A stretch of DNA of 49,254 nucleotides, taken from DYEP01 sp040755615. GTDB lineage: Bacteria; Bacillota; Sulfobacillia; DUSP01; DYEP01. The notes under the pieces are model-generated. The model saw only the letters and a program-made list of their open reading frames with translations, made no database searches and had not been told where the DNA came from. Below, one piece after another: positions 8,171 to 17,510 of the stretch (within the stretch, counting starts at the first letter, position 1; every line of letters begins with the position of its first letter). A program made the translations under genes and the position numbers. The stretch is taken from positions 1 to 49,254 of the forward strand of contig JBFMAL010000021.1 in assembly GCA_040755615.1 (NCBI GenBank). The letters run 5' to 3'.

Positions 8171-9892
8171 GTGAAGAACTTCGACGTGGCCTATGCGCTG
8201 GAAGAAATAGCGGCGCTGCTTGAGATCCTCGGTGAAGACGCATTCCGGGTGAACGCATACCGGAAGGCGGCGCGAGGCGTCGAAGGCTACCCCGGTGATG
8301 TGGAGGACCTGGCGCGCCGTGACGCGCTCTCGCTGATCCCAGGCGTCGGGCCGGCTCTGAGTGCCAAGATCAGGGAACTGCTCGACACGGGCAGTATCCG
8401 CTACCTGGAGGAGCTCAGAAAGAAAGTGCCACCGGGCGTCTTGGGTTTTCTCGCCATCCCCGGGATAGGCGGGAAAACCGCTTCCATGCTGTTCAATGAG
8501 CTTCATCTTGAGAGCCTTGAGGAGCTGGAGAACGCCGCCAGGGCCGGGCTCTTAAGAGGTCTCCGGGGTTTTGGCGAGAAGAAGGAGGCGGCCATCCTTC
8601 GAGGGATCGAGGCGTTTAAGAAGAACGCGAGCAGGATTCTGCTTGCAGACGTGTTTGCTCTGGCGCATGACCTTCGCGATGCGCTGCTCGCCCATGCTGC
8701 AGTACAAAGAGCAGAGCTGGCGGGGAGTTTCAGGCGGCGCCGGGAAACCGTGAAGGACCTGGATCTGGTTGTAGCATCGGACCACCCGGACGCCGTTATG
8801 GACTACTTCGCCGGCCTGCCGTTGATCGCTGAGGTCACGTCCAGAGGGGACACTAAGCTTTCCGGTACGTCCCGGGCGGGGATCGGTGTGGATCTTCGCG
8901 TGGTTAAACACTCGGAATTTGCTGCGGCCCTGCTGCACCTCACCGGGTCCGCCGAGCACAATGCCAGCCTCCGGGGACTCGCAAAGGACCTTGGACTGAA
9001 GATCAACGAATACGGGGTATGGTCTGAAGATGGGTTGCTGCTCCGAACTGACGAAGAGGCAGACCTTTATTCGTTGCTTGGTCTGTCGTTTATCCCTCCG
9101 GAACTTCGCGAGAACAGGGGGGAAATTGAGGCTGCGGCCAGAGCGGAGATACCCGAACTGATTTCGCTTGACTGCATCCGCGGCGACCTTCACATTCACA
9201 CAAGGTACTCGGACGGCCTTGGAACTATCGAAGAGGTGGCAGAGCAGGCAGCACGCTGGGGCTATGAGTACCTTGCCATCACCGACCACTCGCGTTCGCT
9301 CGTAATAGCCCACGGGCTTGACGCTGCCAGGCTTAAGGCGCAGGGCGAGCGGATTCGTCGGCTCAATGACGAAATGGGAGCGGTGAGGCTGCTCCACGGA
9401 GTCGAGGTAGACATACTGCCTGACGGGAGCCTAGACCACCCAGACGAAGTGCTCGCCGGGCTCGACGTGGTGGTTGCATCCGTTCACTCCGCTTTCAGGC
9501 AGGATCGGCAAACCATGACGAGGAGGATTATCCGGGCAATGGAGAATCCGCACGTGGACATCGTCGCACACCCCACCGGACGGCTGATCGGCAGGCGTGA
9601 CGCCTACGAGGTGGATATAGAGGAAGTGATAAGGGCGGCCAAACGGACCAACACGGTCCTTGAGATCAACGCGTCCCCGGACCGCCTCGATCTCTCTGAC
9701 GTACACGCACGGATGGCAGCTTCCTTCGGAGTAAAGATCGCCATCAACAGCGACGGCCACAGCGTTGCTGCCATGCACGACATGCAATTTGGAGTGTTCA
9801 ACGCAAGGAGGGCATGGCTCACAGAAGAGCACGTGATAAACACCATGCCCTTCGAAAGGCTCCAGGACTTCCTCGCGAACCACAAGAAGTAG
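8171..9892 (+). CDS. polX: Bacterial family X DNA polymerase/3'-5' exonuclease PolX
   Basis: A repair polymerase of about 573 residues that fills short gaps and carries a PHP-domain nuclease. Two helix-hairpin-helix segments lie near residues 55-65 and 95-105 (IPGVGPALSAKI, IPGIGGKTA). The polymerase core has GSFRRRRETVKDLDLVVAS with the two metal-binding Asp of DLDLV (about 197) and a third in GVDLRVV. The PHP domain starts near 337 with GDLHIHTRYSDG and ITDHS. The start is GTG 8171, after a strong AAGGAGGGGG. In-frame starts further upstream lie inside pheT and add residues the family lacks. It follows pheT by 16 bases and is probably co-transcribed. Confidence 0.93.
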   Translation: MKNFDVAYALEEIAALLEILGEDAFRVNAYRKAARGVEGYPGDVEDLARRDALSLIPGVGPALSAKIRELLDTGSIRYLEELRKKVPPGVLGFLAIPGIGGKTASMLFNELHLESLEELENAARAGLLRGLRGFGEKKEAAILRGIEAFKKNASRILLADVFALAHDLRDALLAHAAVQRAELAGSFRRRRETVKDLDLVVASDHPDAVMDYFAGLPLIAEVTSRGDTKLSGTSRAGIGVDLRVVKHSEFAAALLHLTGSAEHNASLRGLAKDLGLKINEYGVWSEDGLLLRTDEEADLYSLLGLSFIPPELRENRGEIEAAARAEIPELISLDCIRGDLHIHTRYSDGLGTIEEVAEQAARWGYEYLAITDHSRSLVIAHGLDAARLKAQGERIRRLNDEMGAVRLLHGVEVDILPDGSLDHPDEVLAGLDVVVASVHSAFRQDRQTMTRRIIRAMENPHVDIVAHPTGRLIGRRDAYEVDIEEVIRAAKRTNTVLEINASPDRLDLSDVHARMAASFGVKIAINSDGHSVAAMHDMQFGVFNARRAWLTEEHVINTMPFERLQDFLANHKK

Positions 9893-9972
9893 GGATGGTC
9901 GGCACCACTCGCGGTAACAGCATATATCCAGGAGAGCGCACCAGTGATATTATGTATTGTGAGAGCTTGCAG

Positions 9973-10896
9973 ATGGAGCTGGTACACGTGGGTGTCTTCT
10001 TTGTGATGTTGGATGGAGTGGGGTTAGGGAGACCCGGCAGCTCAAACCCAGTTTCAGATCCGGGCCTACCCTCGCTGTCCCGAATACTTGGAGTACCGCT
10101 GGACAGCTCGGGTTTTAAGTCGGGTGAAGTCAGGACGAGCCGAGCAGTTGCGTTTTCTGTAGATGCAAAACTAGGAGTGGAGGGCATACCGCAGAGCGCC
10201 ACCGGACAGACCTCGATTTTCTGCGGCATCAACGCAGCTTCTATTTTGGGGAGGCACGAAAACAGTCATCCGGGCCGTCATCTCACAGGCCTGATCGAGG
10301 ATGGGAATCTGTTTCACGACGGTATCCGACGAGGGAAGACCACCTTCCTGAACGCGTACAGGCCGGAAGCGTTTTCCTGGATGGAACAGGGCACCTACAC
10401 GCCTTCTACGACAACCGTTGCCGCGAAGGCGGCCGGGATCCCACTGCGCAGCTTCGCCCAGCTTCACCAGGGCGAAGCACTGTATCATGATATCACTCAC
10501 TGGACGCTGAGACTCAAACAACCGGATTTCCCGGAAAGGCAACCCGCCGAAGCCGGGAAGATCGCGCTTTCGGTCATGCGGAAACACCTGCTCACAGTCT
10601 TCGAATACTTCGTCACCGATATCGCTGGGCATAGGCAAGATGAGGCGCTGGCACGTTACGTACTTTCAGTCCTCGATCAGTTTTTCGTGACCATCATAGG
10701 AGGCATCTCCAGCGAGGACTACCTGGTGATAACCGCGGACCACGGCAACCTTGAGGACCTTTCCACGTCGGCGCACACCCAAAACGACGTCTTCTTGGTT
10801 GTTATATCCGGGAAAGAGATTCCTGAGCTCCCCCGCCCGCGCGACCTTTCTCATGTGAGGCAACTGGTGGGCCAGCTGATAGAGGTGGTATCATGA
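9973..10896 (+). CDS. Metalloenzyme-superfamily protein (phosphoglycerate mutase/phosphopentomutase-like)
   Basis: A protein of about 307 residues with the metal-binding pattern of the alkaline phosphatase/phosphomutase superfamily: FFVMLDGVGLG at the N-terminus, SATGQTSIFCGINAA where the superfamily has its Ser/Thr nucleophile, HxxxR in GRHENSHPGRH, and VITADHGNLEDLS near the C-terminus. It is shorter than independent phosphoglycerate mutase (about 510 residues) and than phosphopentomutase, so the substrate is unknown. ATG 9973 is preferred; ATG 9952 and GTG 9988 are alternatives. A longer open frame from 9814 overlaps polX and is not supported. The stop overlaps the mutS2 ATG by four bases, which implies translational coupling. 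Confidence 0.8.
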   Translation: MELVHVGVFFVMLDGVGLGRPGSSNPVSDPGLPSLSRILGVPLDSSGFKSGEVRTSRAVAFSVDAKLGVEGIPQSATGQTSIFCGINAASILGRHENSHPGRHLTGLIEDGNLFHDGIRRGKTTFLNAYRPEAFSWMEQGTYTPSTTTVAAKAAGIPLRSFAQLHQGEALYHDITHWTLRLKQPDFPERQPAEAGKIALSVMRKHLLTVFEYFVTDIAGHRQDEALARYVLSVLDQFFVTIIGGISSEDYLVITADHGNLEDLSTSAHTQNDVFLVVISGKEIPELPRPRDLSHVRQLVGQLIEVVS

Positions 10897-13244
10897 ACGA
10901 AAAGACCTTCGAGACCCTGGAGTTTGAGCAAGTACTGAAGCACGTCGCCTCCTACGCCACGTGCTCAATGGGTCAGGAACTGGTCTTAAGGCTTGCGCCC
11001 TCTGCCTGCTATGAGACGGTGAGCAGGCGAAGGGAGGAGCTATTCCAGGCCATGCAACTGTTCCAAAGATTCCCGGCAGTTCCTTTAGGTGGTATCCGGG
11101 ATGTCCGTGACGCCATGGGCAAGGTGGAACGCGGCGGTCTGCTTCTTCCCTCAGATCTCTTGAACATCGTGTCCACCACAAAAGCAGCGAAAAATATGCG
11201 CACGTACCTTGAAGAAAAGGCGTCAAGTTACCCGATGATAGCGGCGTACGCGCGGACGCTTCACAGGTTTTCTGATATCGAAGCAGCTGTATCCCGGGCG
11301 ATTACGGAGGAAGGTGAAGTGGCCGACGGAGCGAGCCCAGAGCTATCTGCGGTGCGTAAAAGAAAGCGCGCGGCGCAGTCAAGGCTCAGGGACTACCTGG
11401 AGGGGCTGGTGCGCTCCTCGGAAGTGTGCCGCTACCTGCAGGAACCCATCATCACCATCCGAGCGGATCGTTACGTGCTCCCTGTGAAGCAGGAGTACAA
11501 GGGCCATATACCTGGCATAGTGCACGACGTGTCTGCAAGTGGAGCTACGCTTTTCGTGGAGCCTGCACGGGCAGTGGAGATGACCAATGAAATAAGGACC
11601 TTGGAGCTGGCGGAAGCAGAGGAGGTGGAGAAGGTACTCAGAAAGCTTACCAAGATGGTGCACGCGGAGCTTTCCAAGCTACACGAGACGGTGTTGACTC
11701 TCGGAGAACTGGACTGCCTGTTTGCCCGGGTGAAGTACGGCGCTGATACGCGGGGCGTCGCGCCCGTTATCTCAGAAAGGCCGATGCTTCAGATAGTGGG
11801 TGGCAGGCACCCGCTGCTGTCCGGCAACGTGGTACCAGTGGATATCCGTATCGGCGACGACTTTGATATCCTCGTGATTACGGGCCCGAACACTGGCGGT
11901 AAGACCGTCGCTTTGAAGACGGCGGGTCTGCTTGTGCTCATGGCGCAGAGCGGCATCCCCATCCCCGCGTCGTCCGATTCTACGGTAGGCGTGTTTGACT
12001 CGGTCTTCTGCGATATAGGAGACGAGCAGAGCATTGAGCAGAGCCTTTCCACTTTCTCAGGCCACATGTCCAACATCATTTCCATACTCGCACAGGTGAC
12101 GTCGAGGTCTTTGGTGCTCTTGGATGAGCTCGGAGCGGGGACGGACCCGACGGAAGGCGCTGCGCTGGCCATGGCTATACTTGAGCGGCTCCTCGAGATC
12201 AAGGCAAAAACCATCGCCACCACTCATTCGAGCGAGCTGAAGACGTTTGCCTACACGCGAGAGCGCGTGGAAAACGCCTCAGTACAATTTGATGTAGAAA
12301 CGCTGTCGCCCACGTACAAGCTGCTCATCGGTATCCCGGGGTCAAGCAACGCGTTTGAGATCTCGGCAAGGCTTGGTCTGGATGCGCGCCTTGTGGCACG
12401 GGCCAGGGGGTTCGCACGTAAGGATTATAACAACGTGGAACTGGTTATCAGGGACCTGCACAGGGCAAAGCACGAGTTAGAACGAGAACTCGAGCAGGCA
12501 CGAATTGATCGCGGCGAGGCACAGCTGATCCGCCACCGGCTGGAAAAGGAATTGGGTACCTTTGAGGCGAGACGTAGGGAGTTCATAGAAAAATCGGTTG
12601 GCGAGGCGCGTTCCATCGTCCACAGAGCGAGGGAAGAGACAAAGAGGCTTCTTGAGGCAGCCAGGCAGGCGGAAAAGGAAAGGCGGTTCTTGGACGTCAA
12701 GGCGGCCCATGACGAGATGCGGAGGCTAGCGCAGGAGGTGGAGGAATCATCAGTCCCTGCCGCGGATACGGCCGGTGAGACGCTTGAACGGGTGAATCCG
12801 GGCGACCCAGTATACGTAGCTGGCTTGAACATGAAGGGACGTGTGCTTTCCGTGTCCCAAGACGGCACGCGCGTAACGGTACAGGCCGGCATAATGAGAG
12901 TGGAAGTGCCTCTTTCTGACCTGCGCGCGACTGAAGACACCGGGGCACCTGAGGAGAGGCCTGTACCAAGCCGGCTCCCGCAGGGGAAACCCAGGGAGGT
13001 GCCTTATGAGCTGCACCTTCGCGGTATGATCGTTGCGGAAGCGCTAGAATTGCTGGATAAATACTTGGACGATGCAGCCTTGGCTGGTCTCCGGCAGGTC
13101 CGCATCGTCCATGGAAAAGGTACGGGCGCATTGAGGAGGGCTGTGGCTGACTACCTGTCCGACCATCCCCGGGTCGCTGGTTTCAGGCTCGGCGAGCACG
13201 GCGAAGGCGATCTCGGCGTCACGGTTGTCACACTTGACGTGTGA
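10893..13244 (+). CDS. mutS2: Endonuclease MutS2
   Basis: A MutS-family ATPase with a C-terminal Smr nuclease domain. Bacterial MutS2 proteins are linked to recombination control and, in Bacillus, to ribosome rescue. The 783 residues show MutS core segments, the Walker A TGPNTGGKTVALKT near 329, Walker B LVLLDELGAGTDPTEGAALA near 410, a long charged coiled-coil (about 510-620), and a Smr domain at 705-783 with VHGKGTGALRRAV. In the Smr motif the usual LDLRG reads LHLRG. The start ATG overlaps the previous stop (ATGA). Its own stop abuts the stop of the convergent penicillin-binding protein gene. Confidence 0.95.
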   Translation: MNEKTFETLEFEQVLKHVASYATCSMGQELVLRLAPSACYETVSRRREELFQAMQLFQRFPAVPLGGIRDVRDAMGKVERGGLLLPSDLLNIVSTTKAAKNMRTYLEEKASSYPMIAAYARTLHRFSDIEAAVSRAITEEGEVADGASPELSAVRKRKRAAQSRLRDYLEGLVRSSEVCRYLQEPIITIRADRYVLPVKQEYKGHIPGIVHDVSASGATLFVEPARAVEMTNEIRTLELAEAEEVEKVLRKLTKMVHAELSKLHETVLTLGELDCLFARVKYGADTRGVAPVISERPMLQIVGGRHPLLSGNVVPVDIRIGDDFDILVITGPNTGGKTVALKTAGLLVLMAQSGIPIPASSDSTVGVFDSVFCDIGDEQSIEQSLSTFSGHMSNIISILAQVTSRSLVLLDELGAGTDPTEGAALAMAILERLLEIKAKTIATTHSSELKTFAYTRERVENASVQFDVETLSPTYKLLIGIPGSSNAFEISARLGLDARLVARARGFARKDYNNVELVIRDLHRAKHELERELEQARIDRGEAQLIRHRLEKELGTFEARRREFIEKSVGEARSIVHRAREETKRLLEAARQAEKERRFLDVKAAHDEMRRLAQEVEESSVPAADTAGETLERVNPGDPVYVAGLNMKGRVLSVSQDGTRVTVQAGIMRVEVPLSDLRATEDTGAPEERPVPSRLPQGKPREVPYELHLRGMIVAEALELLDKYLDDAALAGLRQVRIVHGKGTGALRRAVADYLSDHPRVAGFRLGEHGEGDLGVTVVTLDV

Positions 13245-15479
13245 TCAATCATCCCCGCCCCGGTCTTTATGAGGTTCACTATGCATTTGACAGTATTCCG
13301 TTGGGACCTCGAGTTGGGCGTCCTTCGGGATCCGCCCGTCTTTTGTCGGAGTGTAAGGCTCGGGACGCTTGATAAACACTTTTTCTATGACCCACGGGCA
13401 GTTTTCAGTCGCCAGCTTCGTAGGGTCGTCTGCACACACCTGCGCAAGCACGTGAACATTGCAGGTTGCCTGAGGTTCGGTACCCTTTATGAACAGCTCC
13501 GTTTTGATGGTGTCAGCCGGGCAGAACGGTCCGGGCAGCTGGCCTGATTTAGAACAGATCTCCACTTCGACGAAGTTCTTTGGTCTTTGAAAATCAGAAA
13601 CGGGGATGTTCTTATGTGCCTCACCCATAACGGCCTTCCAAATTTCGGCAGGATACCTCCCGCCCGTCTGCCTATCCATGGGTTTTCTCTGGTGGTACCC
13701 CATCCATACCGCAGCGACAAGGTCTGGCGTGTAACCTACAAACCAGGCGTCGGCATGGTCAGAGGATGTGCCAGTCTTACCGGCGGCTGGACGGCCGATA
13801 TTCGCGCGCCTGCCGGTCGCTCCCGGGCTGAAAATGACGCCACGTAAGATATCGGTCATGAGGTAAGCGATATCTTCACCCATCACGATTTCCATTTTGG
13901 GCTGGTGCTGCTCCAGGATGTTTCCCCTGCTGTCGGTGACTTTTTTGATGGTGTGCGGTTCAACGCGGATGCCCCTGTTGGCAAACACCCCATAGGCGGA
14001 CGCCATTTCGTAGGGCGTCACGCCGTGGGTCAGGCCGCCTAGCCCCAGTGATAGCGTATAGTCGTTTTTCTGCACACCTTTTTGGGTAACAAGGGTGGTG
14101 ATTCCCATTCGGGTCGCATAGTTCACACCGGTCTCCACGCCGATCCGCTCGAGCACTTTAACAGCCACCACGTTGATGCTCTGCTCGATGGCTTCACGGA
14201 TAGTGATGAGCCCCTTGAAATCTCTCGTGTAGTTCTCCGGGCTCCACGGTGGCCCCGAGAATTGCGGGTATGATACGGGGCTGTCGTCAATGACCGTACC
14301 CGCCGAATAGCCCCTTTCGAAAGCGGCGGCGTAAACTGCGATCGGCTTGAACGCGGACCCCGGCTGGCGCGGGTCATGTATCGCACGGTTCAACGACAGC
14401 CTGTTTGTGTGGGTACGCCCGCCCACTATTGCTTTTACCTCTCCTGTCTTGGGGTCGATCACCACAACGGCCGCATCAGGCTGATCTTGTCCCTCCTTTA
14501 AGGGGAAGGCCTGGTCCATAACCTGGGCCACACCTGCTTCGGCGGCGTTCTGAATGTCCATATCGACCGTGGTGTAAATGTGCAGCCCTCCGCCATATAC
14601 GGCGGATGCGCCGTACTTTTCGAGAACTTGTTTTAGGACTACGTCCACAAAAAACGGTGCAAGATTTGACTCATCTTTAGTGAATCCGGCGAGTTTTATT
14701 TCCTCTGCCTTTGCTTCTGCATGCTGTTCAGCGCTGATGAACTGGTTTTTTAGCATCTGATCCAGCACTACATCGCGGACGCTTTTCGCTGCAGCCATAT
14801 CGTTATAAGGGGAGTACGTCGACGGTGAACGGGCGAGTCCTGCGAGCAGCGCGGATTCTCCAAGGGTCAGATCCTTCGCGTGTTTGCCAAAGTACAACTG
14901 CGCGGCTGCTTCCACGCCGTAGGTTCCGTGCCCAAGGTGGATTTGGTTCAGGTACATCTGGAGGATTTCCTTTTTTGTGAAATACCGTTCCACCTGGACC
15001 GCAAGTATGGCCTCCTGGATTTTCCGGGTATACGTGCGTGCGGGGTTCTTCAGCAGGGCGGTCTTTACCAGTTGTTGTGTTATCGTGCTGCCCCCCTGGT
15101 ACGAGATCCCTCTTATGTTGACGTACAGCGCGCGGATGATAGCCTTCAAGTTGACACCACGGTGTTCGAAGAACTTGTCGTCTTCAGTTGCCACGAACGC
15201 CTTCTGCAGGTGATCCGGTATCTGGTCGATGCTTATGGGGATGCGGTTTTCTTCACCATGAAGTTTGGCTATGATGTTTCCTTTGGAATCATAGATCATC
15301 GAGGTCATGCTGGGCTTGGGCTCAAATGAAGAGAGCGCTGGGAGTCCTTTTACGGCGCTCATAACGAAGCCGATGCCCGCGCCGAGTGCTGCAAGACTTG
15401 CAAGCAGAACGAGGGTAAGAATCATCAGTCCCCACTTTGTGTAGGGTCTCTTCTTCCCCTTCTTCTTGGTAGTGGCCAT
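13245..15479 (-). CDS. Class A penicillin-binding protein (PBP1A-type)
   Basis: A bifunctional peptidoglycan synthase anchored in the membrane. The 744 residues begin with a Lys/Arg-rich cytoplasmic tail and a membrane helix (about 16-40). The GT51 glycosyltransferase domain follows (EDDKFFEHRGVN, QGGSTITQQLVK, KKEILQMYLNQIHLGHGTYG), then the transpeptidase domain with the serine motif SAFKP, a SIN motif (EQSINVVAV) and KTGTSSD. The C-terminal tail carries several Cys residues (EICSKSG, FCPAD, ATCNV, QVCAD, ENCPW). A GAGGAGG site lies nine bases before the ATG. It is convergent with mutS2 and divergent from tyrS. Confidence 0.94.
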   Translation of the reverse strand: MATTKKKGKKRPYTKWGLMILTLVLLASLAALGAGIGFVMSAVKGLPALSSFEPKPSMTSMIYDSKGNIIAKLHGEENRIPISIDQIPDHLQKAFVATEDDKFFEHRGVNLKAIIRALYVNIRGISYQGGSTITQQLVKTALLKNPARTYTRKIQEAILAVQVERYFTKKEILQMYLNQIHLGHGTYGVEAAAQLYFGKHAKDLTLGESALLAGLARSPSTYSPYNDMAAAKSVRDVVLDQMLKNQFISAEQHAEAKAEEIKLAGFTKDESNLAPFFVDVVLKQVLEKYGASAVYGGGLHIYTTVDMDIQNAAEAGVAQVMDQAFPLKEGQDQPDAAVVVIDPKTGEVKAIVGGRTHTNRLSLNRAIHDPRQPGSAFKPIAVYAAAFERGYSAGTVIDDSPVSYPQFSGPPWSPENYTRDFKGLITIREAIEQSINVVAVKVLERIGVETGVNYATRMGITTLVTQKGVQKNDYTLSLGLGGLTHGVTPYEMASAYGVFANRGIRVEPHTIKKVTDSRGNILEQHQPKMEIVMGEDIAYLMTDILRGVIFSPGATGRRANIGRPAAGKTGTSSDHADAWFVGYTPDLVAAVWMGYHQRKPMDRQTGGRYPAEIWKAVMGEAHKNIPVSDFQRPKNFVEVEICSKSGQLPGPFCPADTIKTELFIKGTEPQATCNVHVLAQVCADDPTKLATENCPWVIEKVFIKRPEPYTPTKDGRIPKDAQLEVPTEYCQMHSEPHKDRGGDD

Positions 15480-15524
15480 GTCAGGGGTTCCTCCTCGGAA
15501 ACGAACAAAATGGATTCACGTCAA

Positions 15525-15553
15525 ATTATAACATAACAAAAGTGCAGTGTAAA
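15525..15553 (-). promoter_or_regulatory. Promoter of the penicillin-binding protein gene
   Basis: Read on the minus strand, TTTACA (15548-15553) and TATAAT (15525-15530) are 17 bases apart, with a TG extension upstream of the -10. The predicted start lies about 40 bases before the gene's ATG. Confidence 0.7.
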
Positions 15554-15629
15554 AAGCCGCGCCTATGTGGTAAGACGGGCTGACCTCGGGCAGAGTTCCC
15601 TGAGCCCAGCCCGCACGGGCGTCTTCAGT

Positions 15630-15659
15630 TTGAGAGGCCAAGTAAACATATGCTATAAT
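15630..15659 (+). promoter_or_regulatory. Promoter of tyrS
   Basis: TTGAGA (15630-15635) and TATAAT (15654-15659) are 18 bases apart, with TGC just before the -10. Transcription would start about 25 bases before the tyrS ATG, leaving no room for a T-box leader, unlike pheST. Confidence 0.7.
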
Positions 15660-15692
15660 CACACTAAAGTAAGTCAGGGAGCGAGGGTGGCA

Positions 15693-16886
15693 ATGGACGC
15701 GAAAGAACAGGTCAGGATACTCAGTCGTGGCGCTGCCGAGATCGTAAGTGAACTCGAACTTGAACAGAAGATCCAGCGAGGAAAGCCCCTCAGGGTGAAG
15801 TACGGGGCTGACCCCAGCGCTCCTGATATCCATCTCGGTCACACAGTGCCTATAAGGAAACTCAAGCACTTTCAGGAACTTGGACACGAAGTCTACTTCA
15901 TTATCGGTGACTTCACTGGAAGAATAGGCGATCCGTCAGGCAGATCGGAGACAAGGCGGCAGCTCAGCGAAGAGGAAGTTCTGGAGAACGCAAAAACGTA
16001 TAAGGAGCAGATCTTCAAGATTCTAGCTCCAGAAAAGACCAGGGTGCTCTTTAACAGTTCATGGCTTTCGCCGCTTACCTTCGTGGATGTGATAACTTTG
16101 GCTTCCAAGTACACCGTAGCACGCATGCTAGAACGAGACGACTTCAAAAAACGGATGCAGGAAGAAAAACCGGTAAGCATCCACGAGTTCCTCTATCCTT
16201 TGGCCCAGGCGTACGATTCCGTAGCGATACGTGCGGACGTCGAGCTCGGCGGCACAGATCAGACCTTCAACTTCCTCTTGACACGGGATATCCAGAGGGA
16301 GTACGGGGTAGAACCTCAAGTGATGATGACTATGCCGCTGCTTGAAGGTACGGATGGCACGCACAAGATGTCAAAGAGCCTGAATAACTACATTGGCATC
16401 AACGAATCTCCCCGGGACATGTACGGAAAGACCATGTCCATCCCCGACGAGCTTATGTTAAAGTACTATGAACTTGTTACAGATGTGCCTGTTCTAGAGC
16501 TCAGACAGATAGAGCGGCAGCTGCGGGACGGTACCGCTCACCCCAGGGACGTGAAGATGAGACTCGCCAGGGAAATCGTTTCGTTGTATCACGGGGCTTC
16601 CGCGGCAAGGCAAGCCGAGGAAGAGTTCGTCCGGGTGTTTCAGTGCGGGGGGCTGCCCGAGGAGATGTCCGAATTCCGGGTTTCTCCGGGCAGCGTCCGC
16701 ATTGTCAGGCTCATGGTAGATTCGGGACTTGCCGCTTCAAACAGCGAAGCCAAACGTCTCATCGCACAGGGTGCGGTCAGGGTCAATCAGGACAGGGTAT
16801 CAGACCCAGATCTTGAGCTCAGGGTTCAGGAGGAAATGATAATTCAGGTCGGAAAGAGGAAGTATGTCAGAGTGACTGTCGGGTGA
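15693..16886 (+). CDS. tyrS: Tyrosine--tRNA ligase
   Basis: A class I synthetase that charges tRNA-Tyr. About 397 residues. The ATP-binding HIGH-type motif is HLGH at about 46-49 within DPSAPDIHLGHTVPIRKL; the KMSKS motif is KMSKSLNNYIGI near 224. A C-terminal S4 RNA-binding domain ends the protein (SEAKRLIAQGAVRVNQDRV). The DPSAPDIHLGHT wording resembles the TyrZ/TyrRS-2 subtype more than the classical TyrS. ATG 15693 is used; GTG 15687 two codons upstream is also possible. GGGAG at 15677-15681 is the ribosome-binding site. It is monocistronic, with its own promoter. Confidence 0.95.
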   Translation: MDAKEQVRILSRGAAEIVSELELEQKIQRGKPLRVKYGADPSAPDIHLGHTVPIRKLKHFQELGHEVYFIIGDFTGRIGDPSGRSETRRQLSEEEVLENAKTYKEQIFKILAPEKTRVLFNSSWLSPLTFVDVITLASKYTVARMLERDDFKKRMQEEKPVSIHEFLYPLAQAYDSVAIRADVELGGTDQTFNFLLTRDIQREYGVEPQVMMTMPLLEGTDGTHKMSKSLNNYIGINESPRDMYGKTMSIPDELMLKYYELVTDVPVLELRQIERQLRDGTAHPRDVKMRLAREIVSLYHGASAARQAEEEFVRVFQCGGLPEEMSEFRVSPGSVRIVRLMVDSGLAASNSEAKRLIAQGAVRVNQDRVSDPDLELRVQEEMIIQVGKRKYVRVTVG

Positions 16887-17510
16887 GCCTTGAAATGCTG
16901 TCCCCCAGGTTAAACAGCCGACCCCATGCCCGGCTTTCACTGCAGCCCCGATGGATTTAATGCTGTGCATTTCACGAGCTGATCCAACACAAGGGTCTTC
17001 CCTGCAGTTTTCCAAGGCCTGGTCATAATGAAGAAGGGTGGACCCGCTTGCAGCAGCGGGTCCACCGTAGGTCAGTTCAGCAATCAGATCGCTTGCAAGG
17101 CTGACAGGGAGGTTATCCCGTGAGTCCCCGCCGTTTGGCATGGCGGGCCCAATCTCCCGGGAAGCCGTCTTGAAACAGCATTATGCATATTCGGCGAGGG
17201 GACTGTTACCTGGCTCGGAAAGAAGCCCAGGTTCATCGATGGCTGCGATCAAGCTTGACGTGCCGGGGTGATCTGCACAGAGACATCAAAGCGCTGAGAG
17301 AGGTGGTCCTCTGCTGTAAACGTTATCGTCGGTGACGAAGGCGGACATGCTCGTGTTTCTGCCTCGGTTGAGCGAGCAGTATTCTCCATACTGATGATGA
17401 GGCCGTTTGGTCGCTGCATCGTCAGTGGATGCTGACGTGGAGTTCGGCCGTTTGTTCTATCGGGTGAGGGGATGCAGAATGTTGTACAGGGAGAAAGAGA
17501 GGTGGTGGTA
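16887..17510. other. Intergenic region without a supported gene
   Basis: About 620 bases between tyrS and the ADP-ribosylglycohydrolase-like gene. It holds the perfect hairpin at 17037-17066 and short open frames on both strands, none with a ribosome-binding site or recognisable domain. A segment at about 17318-17436 reads in one frame as VIVGDEGGHARVSASVERAV and may be a coding relic, but I do not recognise it. Confidence 0.5.
17037..17066. terminator. Perfect 12-bp hairpin after tyrS
   Basis: GGTGGACCCGCT (17037-17048) pairs perfectly with AGCGGGTCCACC (17055-17066) around the loop TGCAGC. There is no T-run on either side, so it could be a terminator of unusual type, an RNA-processing site or a protein-binding palindrome. 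It lies 150 bases beyond the tyrS stop. Confidence 0.4.

Noticed and set aside
8552..9397. Long minus-strand frame over polX
   Set aside because: It is the shadow of the polX coding frame, which has intact polymerase and PHP motifs.
9948..9953. TATTAT with a TG extension, possible -10 box
   Set aside because: No matching -35 box at the right distance, so I did not call a promoter for the metalloenzyme gene.
13242..13247. mutS2 and penicillin-binding protein stop codons directly abutting
   Set aside because: Convergent ends with no gap are unusual but need no special explanation; no hairpin was found there.
16800..17141. Minus-strand frame of 113 residues after tyrS
   Set aside because: It overlaps the tyrS end and the perfect hairpin, and has no domain or ribosome-binding site.
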